Source of the DNA: DAOVRL01 sp023128595
Lineage (GTDB): Bacteria; Planctomycetota; Phycisphaerae; Sedimentisphaerales; Anaerobacaceae
Assembly (NCBI GenBank): GCA_030628155.1
Contig: DAOVRL010000079.1
Coordinates: forward strand, 1 to 19,575
DNA: 19,575 bases
Reading direction: 5' to 3'
Made by a program: the position numbers and the translations under genes. The notes beneath the pieces were generated by a model. That model was given only the letters and a program-made list of their open reading frames with translations. It did not search any database and was not told the DNA's origin. Positions 17,401 through 19,575 of the stretch are shown here, one piece after another. The stretch's first letter is position 1. The number at the start of each line of letters is the position of its first letter.

Positions 17401-19575
17401 TCCAGCGGGTAATTCGGGTCATTCGGATCATAACCGTCAACCACCGACCCGGCCTCAACATAAATCGGCGGACCTATATGGGATACATCCAGCACGCCTC
17501 CTCTGACAGTGAAGATGTAACGGCCGGCAACAGTGCTGTTCCGGCTGCCGTACACGAGACCGGTCGAGCTGCTGTCCAGGAAATAACTGGGAACACCAGA
17601 GCCGGGGAATTCGTGGAATGTGCCCGGATTGCCCGTACCGTTCGAGAAACCAACACGCGCCGAATCACCGCCAAAACCGTTGAAGCCCATGCTCGCGTCG
17701 CCAGTCTCCCATTGGATTGTGCGATAGTTGAACTCGATATCGAAGTCGCCGGCACCAACGTCCGAACGGTCGATCAGCACCATCTGGAAGCTGTTGAGCT
17801 TGTCAATGTGCATAAAGAAGTAACCGACGTTCAGCCAGGTCACACCGAAGGCAGGACGGCCGTCAACCATACCCTGCCCGTATGTCACCGGAGCGCCGAG
17901 CCGCGTATCCACGTCCGCGAAGAACGGAGCGACAATCGGAGTCCCGATGTTACTCGTCAAGCCAAACGGAGTGAACGCCCAAAGAGGCGACTCGAATGTC
18001 ACATTGCCGTTATTGTTCACGAAAAGGTCCGCGAACGTAATACCCAGGTAATTGACCGGGAATCCGATACTCACCAGCCCGGTCGAGAAGTCGTCGTTCG
18101 GCGCCAGTGTGTTCAGGTCAAATCCAGGACGCACGGCAGGCAAAGTCTCCGGATCGATTAACTCCAACGTCCGACGCGCCCGCAGATCGACGTCACTGTG
18201 GACAACCTTGACTCTCGAGGGTATCGCGTACACCCAATCGCCGCTGCCTACGGCTATCTGCGAACCTCTCCGGCCTGCGTTGTTCCAGATTATCGAATCT
18301 GTAATTACCGTATTGCTGTCGTATGAGCAGTACAGACCGCCTCCGTAAGACACTATCCCGGAAAGAGTGTTGTTCGCTATCGTACAATTGGAAATCACCA
18401 GCTCCTGCTGCCAGTTGCTGGACACTCCCGCACCGTCCCTCACGGCCGCGTTATTGCTTATCACACAATTCCAGAGTTCGGTTACGTCGTATTCTCCACT
18501 CGCGAGGTACATGCCGCCGCCTGAGCTGCTCGTCGAATTACTGCTGATGTCGCAATCAGCTATCAACATCGGACCGGCGAACGAATAGATGCCCCCGCCC
18601 TCGCCTATGCCGGACCTGTCAACTCGCGCAACGGCAATGGTATTCGGATCGTTCGGATCACCGCCGGGAATCGGAGCTACATTCGGATCATTCGGATCAA
18701 TCGTCCAGTAATCATAGACTACGACAACTCGAGCGGCATCATTGTATTGGAGCGAGCAGCGCACAATCTCCGAATTCGGAGACTCCATGCTAAACACTGC
18801 CCCGCCGCGGACCGCAGTATTGTATGCCAGATTGCAGTCCGAAATCGAAATCTCGTCCGCTTGCGTATAATATACCGCCCCACCGTCTTCGCCGGCACTG
18901 TTTCTTACAAGAGTGCTTTGCGTAATCGTTCCCACGCAGTTCGGCTCGAAATAGAACGCACCGCCGTAGGTCGCACTATGGTCCGTAAAGTTGCAATCCG
19001 TAACCATTATCGTGTTGTCAATGTCGCAAAGGATAGCACCACCGTTGTCCGCCGCACTGTTGGAGATGAAGTTGCAGTCGCTTATCTCTGCAACGCAGTC
19101 CGCAGTGTAGTAAATCGCACCGCCGTCCAAACCCGCCGTGTTGTCGTTAAATGCGCATCTGCTCAACATCGATATGCTCTCGGCATTGTAGTACAATCCG
19201 CCCCCGCTGAAGCTTGCAAAGTTCCCGGTGAAGTTACAATCGACAAACAAGGCATAGCTGTCGGTATTGCAATAGGCCGCGCCGCCGGAACCACCCAGAG
19301 CAAAGCAATCGGTGATTGCACACTCCACAAATGTCGGCGCACTGTTGACATCGAGATATACGCCGCCGCCGTTGCCGGAAAGCACCACACAATCGCTGAT
19401 CACAACATTCCGGAAGGTTGGGCTGCTGTTGGCATCGACAAATACAGCACCGCCGTTGCCGGCCAAAACGCTGCAGCCGCTTATGTCGAGGTTCACAATA
19501 GTCGGACTGCTGTCGGGGCCGACGTATATCGCCCCGCCCACATCACCTAATAAGCCCCCGTTGATTATCGTAAAG
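2415..19575 (-). CDS. Giant multi-unit right-handed beta-helix surface protein with NIDO, I9-S8 subtilase, dockerin-like and FnIII-like domains (5' end outside window)
   Basis: One uninterrupted frame runs from a TAG stop at 2415-2417 off the right edge, at least 5,719 codons. The GTG at 19541 is not a real start: the 11 codons before it (FTIINGGLLGD) are in frame and match the homologous GFTIINGG in unit E, so the signal peptide and N-terminus lie beyond the window. In order the chain holds six beta-helix units: A (1-806, with a NIDO domain), B (807-1734), C (1735-2685), D (2686-3940, with a subtilase), E (3941-4668) and F (4669-5337). A dockerin-like pair (5338-5402) and three FnIII-like domains (5403-5708) follow. 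Rungs carry GG(A/G)(I/V)Y and CxFxxN motifs as in chlamydial Pmp repeats. B-F each open with an InlB-like domain. No C-terminal membrane anchor or PEP-CTERM motif is visible. Export to the surface or medium is inferred; the biological role is unknown. An adhesin, matrix or glycan-binding role would fit. Confidence 0.9.
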   Translation of the reverse strand, partial: FTIINGGLLGDVGGAIYVGPDSSPTIVNLDISGCSVLAGNGGAVFVDANSSPTFRNVVISDCVVLSGNGGGVYLDVNSAPTFVECAITDCFALGGSGGAAYCNTDSYALFVDCNFTGNFASFSGGGLYYNAESISMLSRCAFNDNTAGLDGGAIYYTADCVAEISDCNFISNSAADNGGAILCDIDNTIMVTDCNFTDHSATYGGAFYFEPNCVGTITQSTLVRNSAGEDGGAVYYTQADEISISDCNLAYNTAVRGGAVFSMESPNSEIVRCSLQYNDAARVVVVYDYWTIDPNDPNVAPIPGGDPNDPNTIAVARVDRSGIGEGGGIYSFAGPMLIADCDISSNSTSSSGGGMYLASGEYDVTELWNCVISNNAAVRDGAGVSSNWQQELVISNCTIANNTLSGIVSYGGGLYCSYDSNTVITDSIIWNNAGRRGSQIAVGSGDWVYAIPSRVKVVHSDVDLRARRTLELIDPETLPAVRPGFDLNTLAPNDDFSTGLVSIGFPVNYLGITFADLFVNNNGNVTFESPLWAFTPFGLTSNIGTPIVAPFFADVDTRLGAPVTYGQGMVDGRPAFGVTWLNVGYFFMHIDKLNSFQMVLIDRSDVGAGDFDIEFNYRTIQWETGDASMGFNGFGGDSARVGFSNGTGNPGTFHEFPGSGVPSYFLDSSSTGLVYGSRNSTVAGRYIFTVRGGVLDVSHIGPPIYVEAGSVVDGYDPNDPNYPLDPNDPNEPWDPGTNNIYDDPNFVSGPLGHYYLSHIGAGHLQLVDSNCIDAGSAPASVLGLGEPSDPNDPNKYCTTRTDLIPDAGQVDMGYHYPRTVVEHELVIIVDGPGTVAVDPGVMDPNNLLHDPNNDVFAYKIAANSMVLLTAIPAEGYRVRSWLGTEEEPAWNRNTNFVSLDGDKVVRVEFEQDITHVIKVPLEYATIQEAISAAGPGGTNVVVSEDVHYVTNPSGIDFEGKSITLMSTDPENPEVVAATIIEAGGSRYFPRRAFHFHSGEDANTVVTGITIRGGYIVGAVGLPGRFGMLVPEPYETTWREEVLEPFPPRAEAGQDVNGVAYGGAILCEYASSPTIKNCIITDNTVVAAYGGNGAQGTVGVVFPAGDDIEELDDGQWGGHGGSGTGYGYGGGIACRGRSSPIITNCIIRNNIARGGTGGDGGNGGIAIDDGYASNGGNGGAGIGDGMGGGIYAENGSNPVIIDCMFINNHATTGLPAPGGLPGWGAPREPTAPPPPPVVAEGFDGPVFSFGGIAGGAIYYSNTDANLSDNTFIGNRAYIAQQTMLPAELVVLPEYAAYIPPPDNDNFHYLSYVYEPAPVGAKGGAIGSGVGNSVAIANCEFIDSFGGAVSFEPNCTVDVGSSLFQDNSEAVAGGAISVGEIGFASINACEFIGNSATLGGGVIDTDSDIVVTGCLFRENEAGTNGGAIDAHFYYTGSDPNISSTLAVTIESCSFLGNQAIQSATGWGGAVHMQDFVATVNDCYFLDNSARSGGALHMTLGDVRITGGMISGNTSIGGDGYEMGGGVVCADMATTIEDCILSDNVARGVNGSGGAINLYGSSVRNRINNCLITGNSATAYGGAISSYLLAMPKIGNCTFSDNSAGIMGGAIYCDWSCEPIITDSIFQNCDGYAIVEVEGDSGKAVVEHSLFYNNADGDYGLYDRAAGQFSSRTATELDVTNIEGVPLFATGPFGDFYLNQSSSPAVDSGSDSAVALGMDIYTTDLNELGDGGQVDIGYHYSIDRLLAPIYSLTIGVEGDHGTVELSSPEALTEGPAPGTYTYYAGTEATLIATPEAGYRVATWSATDDERGWNQNTINEPRWNLKSIDVTMYSHRVVTVKFEPDVSRVLKVPEEYTTIELAVADANSGDIIFVSQGTHYISDPNGIDFAGKSITLTSTDPDDPNVISRTIIDCQGAKYFPKRAFQFHSGEEPTAVVTGFTIRNGLMSGPIGETGRYAVYYPIPYQRIDPRDADSPPRAERGKDVTGEGYGGAILCENGSSPTIENCVITDCIVTGAVGGYGAMGVSTTPPQPEWYYIPFDLSGDEQDFQSTSDGQWGGDGGDGTGVGYGGAIACLEQSSPIIRDCIIRNNAARGGWGGTGGPGGSSHPAVGGAASWGGNGGYSYGGGVGGGIYCDDRSVPIITDCNFIDNFATTGPIGVGGPAGSGAPLAPPLGPAGPGADGYAYNYYFGIGLGFGYVNIAGGAIYYDENSDANIVNCIFSGNKAYDTYTGYDLSFNFVQVPMYTVGGALYSVADNIVELNNCDFIGNLAGAVYCEPGCILDFDNCLFEENSDTVTGGAIYVSEGALADINDCRFVGNSASGDGGAVGCFGNADFMGCSFAGNRAGGNGGAIEAYYNTYDPNTRVILRLNFESCGFAGNKAVDGIYAYGGAVHFQDFDATFTDCYFLNNTAKSGGGLFLTMGTFTMTGGLVNGNRALGASGLDTSSPGALFDLLGRFGEAHWIDLSASVSMGGGMVFADAHATIENSILQDNTVESVNGAGGAINFYGGNVDHLIKNCLLTGNSASAAGGAIASAIYSTPEIQNCTFVNNSSGKLGGAVYSDWTTQVVISDSIFESCGSVAIAEEDFGGDIVKHCLFNNNADGDYGIFDSVTEETATSSGPAIDVTNIASDPLFAAGPLGDYYLSQTAAGQGFDSPAVDGGSGSSLVSGMIGYTTRTDSFRDMGAVDIGYHYLRHMFVPQFSLTTAVLGEHGSVEPISGPYYAGTPVTLTAAPETGYRVGRWSGTADDISRSNTNVVVMLRDSDVTVEFDKPRTFVVVSDANYTSVQRAIDAAVDGDVVLVPTGTYDPPYPGFPYPQITITIDKGITLSSFNPDDPCAVAATIFDNVIFEIQTVDTEAIIDGLTITHSRMHIYFCSPTVRNCVFTENHWFGLDGGTPPCPADGIDGVSVNGGAMAILNGSPVVQNCVFSDCSATGGDGGQGANCPAPGADGGWAGWAYGGAVYMGYGSNPIFSDCTFVNCFAMGGNGGDGGNDTAVPPIHGGRGGNYIWSPSEETGPFTFPNWYWWPGWDWGPYDADGVPVYYGGYYKDYWKYSGHGGAVYIENDSNPQFIDCNFVNNHTYGGLSGLGGIPFPTPDVRMTIENFGGAVYTCYGSAPEFTRCNFTDNTADTTLDPNMYVWPDAPEDVYVSYGGTIASQDGTSLRLVDCTITGGDACIGGGIYWSNSEMTIVDCNVSESTAYHGAGLYSTDANGTITDTTVTRNHAYIEPFTIPTDANGVPDPNAIFAYDPGTIFGQGGGYYCLSSEVDIADSVFADNQASASGGGIYYGGSDELLSDSPLLHNSLLTGNRANRDGGGVSVNWFAGLTISNCTITDNVVSGSIGEGAGLGGGLYCSYKSSVEVINSIIWDNFAIDGAQIAIAAGSTYQPSQSALNVIYTDIGPPFDPNQLRLDIGNGQDGLGTVLEGDGGPRLVDAQSIYDQFDAGQERVDVIVTLVDPAEVRALTNWDSAESVSVLRAEIARRQSMVMSSLNPAEFTSKYTYENLSALSGEVTIGGLTKLLDNPAVAYIEPVRYVHPMLRQAISLAAALEVRRVYDGTGIAIAVVDSGVDYTHPMLGGGGFPNSKVIGGYDTAMGDRDPIPVVEPHGTAVAGIAAGSLGEFGDYIGGVAPNAKIYALKIGTDAGAIPTNAGLAAWDWCITHRNDDPANPLKVITNSWGIYSLPFDDPHVADAFSPAYTHAADTAVGLGITILAASGNDGFPGWGIAWPSAISKVISVGGVDDTTDQVMGYSNTAEMMDILAPADPMYTLDIVGPAGYTAGDYFPFFNGTSSACPFAAGAVACIQQAAQAKLGRYLTPAEVRHLLIVTGDPVTDTKIDMTKPRINLGRAITGSSGPPIYVEKGCTLNDWVASDSNSYWAWDPNWDPDSGNIEEDPFFIAGYYLSQIDTGQIVESNCVDGGSDLASNLGLDTYTTRVDGVNDVNVVDMGYHCRQGLAIYELTVIVVEDLNDPGIHGAVEPNSGLYYDGTIVTLTAHPDEGYYLMGWYDVNDVRVSFAREYDIVMDSNQVFYARFRVPVTIEVSGGGEALYDAVTVANNGDTLIVAAGTYNADIDFRGKELRLFSTNPDDPNVVANTIIDCQNSTRGFTFDNGEGPGTLIDGFTIINGGLFAEPGGGIYIGSDTSPTIVNVMIRDCNVAIAGGGIYVDANSSPLFKNVTVSNCYTILGGGGGVYVDVNSTPTFRDCTIIDCSTEGYGGAAYCNNESLVVFTDCNFISNSAAFSGGALYHASFSTSVLSGCSFTRNTAASGGGGIYYNISCAAEVSDCNFGGNIASDEGGGILCGENSSINVVDSNFVSNSADSGAGLYLDPNCSATITQSILVHNDANEDGGGIYFTDCNVVSIADCNIALNTSARGGGIFSVDSLESTIVNCWIKHNEAVRVSVIVNYFLPDPNDPNASIPVDPGDPNFDPTDPNLIIVTIQDANGTAQGGGIYSFAGPRLIADCHIIDNTTSTSGGGMYLAGDSAQEIDNCLIAENTSVRDGGGISSNWFNDLLISNCTIYGNVAGDVNDPNVGGYGGGLYCSYESTAEVINSIIWGNVGFSGTQIHIGTGFEPDPRPATVNVSYSEVMGWQLPGGLGVLDSNSVFVDVNCVLGWDSGSIIDEDPLFVGGYYLSHVSAGQAVDSPAINAGNALAAILGLDELTTALTGEVDTGTVDLGYHYPVATYRLTIIVVGDNGTFTIDPYLDSGDPNAGWYNHGTVVLLRATADEGYRVRGWYDANDVLLSIDRELEIIVDSNETIALEFELTETIAVRGTGDAIQQAIDVAKSGDTIVVYAGTYDGGIDLRGKDITVVSSNPDDANIVALTIIDCNGSTRGFIFINGEDANTVVDGLTVINGGIAGENGGGMYIGSDTSPMIVNMVIRDCIATGSDPNDPNSQVNGGGIYVDANSSPTFINVTIINCSADEGGGAFCDFNSAPIFEYCTFIDNTADFGGGLSYDANCVSQVIGCTFVGNSAVDPLLGSGGGLRCDPNSVIEISDCNFTENSAVIGGGLYGDPNSSVTVSESIFSENISSDYGGAMFWFGEMEITDCNIVRNTAFYGGGLFCAYSPETTITRTAIRYNRAALPLPTDPNALIDPNDPNDPNNVITGDPNAPMVVGEGGGMFCFATPAIIQDSIIVHNYASTSGGGLYLAGRLADSQIINCLITNNAAGRDGGGISSNWYAEPLLANCTLVSNAAPGTFGEEGNTGFGGGLYVSYHSKAEVIDSIFWDNFALKGHEMMVGTGFEFNPRVGTLSVFYSDVKDGRDDVQVDEGCTLNWGVGNIDADPLFVDGVLDAYYLSQLDAGQTEQSLCVDAGSDFASDVGLIGYTTRVDEALDTGIVDMGYHHPTLEPCSLCDVVYDGIINFFDFAKLAERWLDEGCSDLNGWCFGTDITFDTRIDFEDVAFLADCWLVEDLSPPRPDPAQWETEPYLFSGTSISMVAETAIDAWGWDVQYYFECVRGNCNDSGWQDSREYTDGGLASGTRYGYRVKARDTSPRLNTTGWSVVRYAGEEDTTPPAALMWVVEPYAISPNSVGMVASAFDPSGYEFFFENFTIPGHDSGWQDEPNWIDIRLDPNTEYCYRVRARDKSPNQNVSLWSDTVCVITPVPPDTTPPTPNPMMWDPNDPNQWPTDIFIGPRADWDWAVTMTCVVAVDPSGPVEYYFHCIGGDYDSGWIVANTYTTGIVGRPGSIQNLQWQVKARDANNNETAWSTPIVGTRPVGP
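2418..3335 (-). other. Three C-terminal fibronectin-III-like domains, residues 5403-5708
   Basis: Three repeats of about 97, 97 and 112 residues close the protein. Each starts with a proline-rich lead (PPRPDP or TTPP), then PY or a related strand, a central YYFEC / YEFFFEN / YYFHC strand, DSGW, a G(Y)RVKARD-type strand (YRVKARD, YRVRARD, WQVKARD) and a WS or WST near the end. This is the pattern of FnIII-like domains in planctomycete secreted proteins. The chain stops at TRPVGP with no membrane segment, LPxTG or sorting motif. Confidence 0.75.
3336..3530 (-). other. Dockerin-like EF-hand pair, residues 5338-5402
   Basis: Two similar half-repeats follow unit F: DVVYDGIINFFDFAKLAERWL and, after a Cys-containing linker, DITFDTRIDFEDVAFLADCWL (each given here up to its closing WL). 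In both, acidic or amide residues fall at loop positions 1, 5, 9 and 12 (D, D, N/D, D), as expected for a calcium-binding dockerin-type loop followed by a helix. Planctomycete proteins often end in such a module; here three more domains follow. Whether it binds a cohesin-like partner cannot be told from this window. Confidence 0.75.
3531..5537 (-). repeat. Beta-helix unit F (type 1, shortest, empty insertion slot), residues 4669-5337
   Basis: It has an InlB-like domain (YRLTIIVVGDNGTFTI, EGYRVRGWYD, IALEFELT), an entry segment (AIQQAIDVAKSGDTIVVYAG, GIDLRGKDITV, GLTVINGG) and fewer rungs than A or E. DPN loops lie at about 4250-4324 and 4896-4921. The slot is empty: SVFYSDVKDG is followed at once by VDEGCTLNWG (about 3755-3820). 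The exit is YYLSQLDAGQ, CVDAGS and IVDMGYHHP. It is the last helix before the C-terminal modules. Confidence 0.85.
5538..7721 (-). repeat. Beta-helix unit E (type 1, empty insertion slot), residues 3941-4668
   Basis: It has an InlB-like domain (IYELTVIVVEDLNDPG, EGYYLMGWYD, FYARFRVP), an entry segment (ALYDAVTVANNGDTLIVAAG, DIDFRGKELRL, GFTIINGG) and a rung series collinear with unit A. A DPN-rich loop lies at about 6283-6364. At the position where A and D carry extra domains the chain passes directly from NVSYSEVMGW to VFVDVNCVLGWDSG (about 5770-5830). The exit is YYLSHVSAGQ, SPAINAGN and TVDLGYHYP. Confidence 0.85.
7722..11486 (-). repeat. Beta-helix unit D (chimeric, carries the subtilase), residues 2686-3940
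   Basis: It opens with an InlB-like domain (FSLTTAVLGEHGSVEP, TGYRVGRW, VTVEFDKP) and an entry segment (YTSVQRAIDAAVDGDVV). The first half has type-2 Gly-rich loops (GGDGGQGANCPAPGADGG, GGNGGDGGND) and a 48-residue aromatic loop (10425-10568). From about 10060 onward the rungs match type 1 (GGGIYW, SNCTITDN, GGGLYCSYKSS, SIIWDN). A 452-residue I9-S8 segment is inserted at 8028-9383. The exit is YYLSQIDTGQ, SNCVDGGS and VVDMGYHC. Confidence 0.82.
8028..9383 (-). other. Inhibitor I9 prodomain plus S8 subtilase inserted in unit D, residues 3387-3838
   Basis: This is a complete protease inside the giant chain. The prodomain is about 3433-3519: VDVIVTLVDPAEVRAL, a helix with an RAEIARRQ segment, LSALSGEVTIGGLTKLL and NPAVAYIEP, as in I9 propeptides. 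The catalytic domain carries the full subtilisin triad: D3551 in AVVDSGVDYTHP (codon 8889-8891), H3591 in HGTAVAGIAAG (8769-8771) and S3775 in NGTSSACPFAAGA (8217-8219). The oxyanion Asn is N3702 in AASGNDGFPGW. Spacings of 40 and 184 residues fit the family. The domain ends near LTPAEVRHLLIVTG, and the beta-helix resumes at GPPIYVEKGC. All catalytic residues are intact, so it is predicted active. Targets are unknown; self-cleavage of the giant protein is possible. Confidence 0.92.
11487..14339 (-). repeat. Beta-helix unit C (type 2, Gly-rich loops), residues 1735-2685
   Basis: It has an InlB-like domain (YSLTIGVEGDHGTVEL, AGYRVATW, VTVKFEPD), an entry segment (YTTIELAVADANSGD, GIDFAGKSITL, YFPKRAFQFHSGEE) and the same order of Gly-rich loops as B (DGQWGGDGGDGTGVGYGGAI, then GGWGGTGGPGG and GGAASWGGNGG). 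Compared with B it has an extra FDLLGRFGEAHW segment near 12210. The exit is YYLSQTAAGQ, SPAVDGGS and MGAVDIGYHYL. B and C are evidently tandem paralogues. Confidence 0.85.
14340..17123 (-). repeat. Beta-helix unit B (type 2, Gly-rich loops), residues 807-1734
   Basis: It opens with an InlB-like domain (HELVIIVDGPGTVAV, EGYRVRSW, VRVEFEQD), then the helix entry (ATIQEAISAA, GIDFEGKSITL, YFPRRAFHFHSGED). The first rungs carry long glycine-rich loops (GGDGGNGG, GGNGGAGIGDGMGGG). About a dozen Pmp-like rungs follow. The exit is FYLNQSSSPAVDSGSD then GGQVDIGYHYS. It aligns collinearly with unit C, including the loop positions. It has no inserted globular domain. Confidence 0.85.
17124..19575 (-). 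repeat. Beta-helix unit A (type 1, N-terminal portion missing), residues 1-806
   Basis: This unit enters the window at the first helix turn (GFTIINGG). Successive rungs such as SSPTIVNLDISGC and NCTIANN carry GGAxY turns. A DPN-rich loop lies at about 18640-18703. After SIIWNN and VKVVHSDVD (to residue 452) a 237-residue segment with a NIDO domain is inserted. The chain then resumes at GPPIYVEAG (from 690) and reaches the exit cap YYLSHIGAG, CIDAGS and VDMGYHYP, ending at residue 806. Rung order and spacing match unit E almost turn for turn. Confidence 0.85.
17475..18185 (-). other. Nidogen-like (NIDO) domain inserted in unit A, residues 453-689
   Basis: This segment of the giant protein interrupts unit A. 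Its core (about 488-685) has features of the NIDO family: LVSIGFPVNYLGITF followed by the hallmark VNNNGNVTF (508-516), then IVAPFFADVDTR, FGVTWLNVGYF, FQMVLIDRSD, IEFNYRTIQWETGD, ARVGFSNGTG and a closing FTVRGG strand. In other proteins NIDO domains occur in extracellular, often adhesive chains; no catalytic role is known. Its lead-in (GFDLNTLAPNDDFST) also resembles sequences preceding NIDO in other secreted proteins. Assignment is by motif recognition only. Confidence 0.8.

Noticed and set aside
19539..19541. GTG as the start codon of the giant protein
   Set aside because: The frame stays open to the window edge and the codons before it (FTIINGGLLGD) are homologous to the matching point of unit E. 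There is no signal peptide after the GTG.

Overview
The window most likely comes from a planctomycete of the class Phycisphaerae (Sedimentisphaerales-like). This is inferred from protein style, not from a marker gene. The signs are very long secreted beta-helix proteins with chlamydial-Pmp-like GGxI/FxxN rungs, many Asp-Pro-Asn (DPN) linkers, and the paired EF-hand-like dockerin-type module (xxDGxINFxDFAxLAxxWL) that is frequent in that group.

Layout. Positions 1-102 are a pure 7-bp tandem array (ATACGNN, 14 copies). A sigma70-like promoter (239-267) and a GGAG ribosome site precede an isocitrate dehydrogenase gene (298-1383, +). After a 143-bp gap comes type I signal peptidase (lepB, start best placed at 1527, end 2228, +). 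A bidirectional hairpin terminator (2335-2367) separates it from a convergent gene on the minus strand. That gene occupies the rest of the window (2415 to beyond 19575, over 17 kb, at least 5,719 codons with no stop). Its true start lies off the right edge.

The giant protein is the item of interest. It reads as at least six complete beta-helix proteins (units A-F, N to C) joined head to tail. Units B-F each have an InlB-like beta domain, a beta-helix entry segment, a stack of rungs and a conserved exit cap ending VD(M/I/L)GYH; unit A enters the window already inside its helix. Two units carry a foreign globular domain in the same slot just before the exit cap: a nidogen-like (NIDO) domain in A and a complete I9 prodomain plus S8 subtilase in D. 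The slot is empty in E and F. A dockerin-like module and three fibronectin-III-like domains close the chain. The protein is almost certainly exported. An adhesive, matrix or polysaccharide-binding surface role, possibly with self-processing, is inference.

The two plus-strand genes are housekeeping. Signal peptidase could process exported proteins such as the giant one, but their adjacency is not evidence of a functional link. Residue numbers for the giant protein count the GTG codon at 19541 as residue 1; this is a numbering convention, not the real start.
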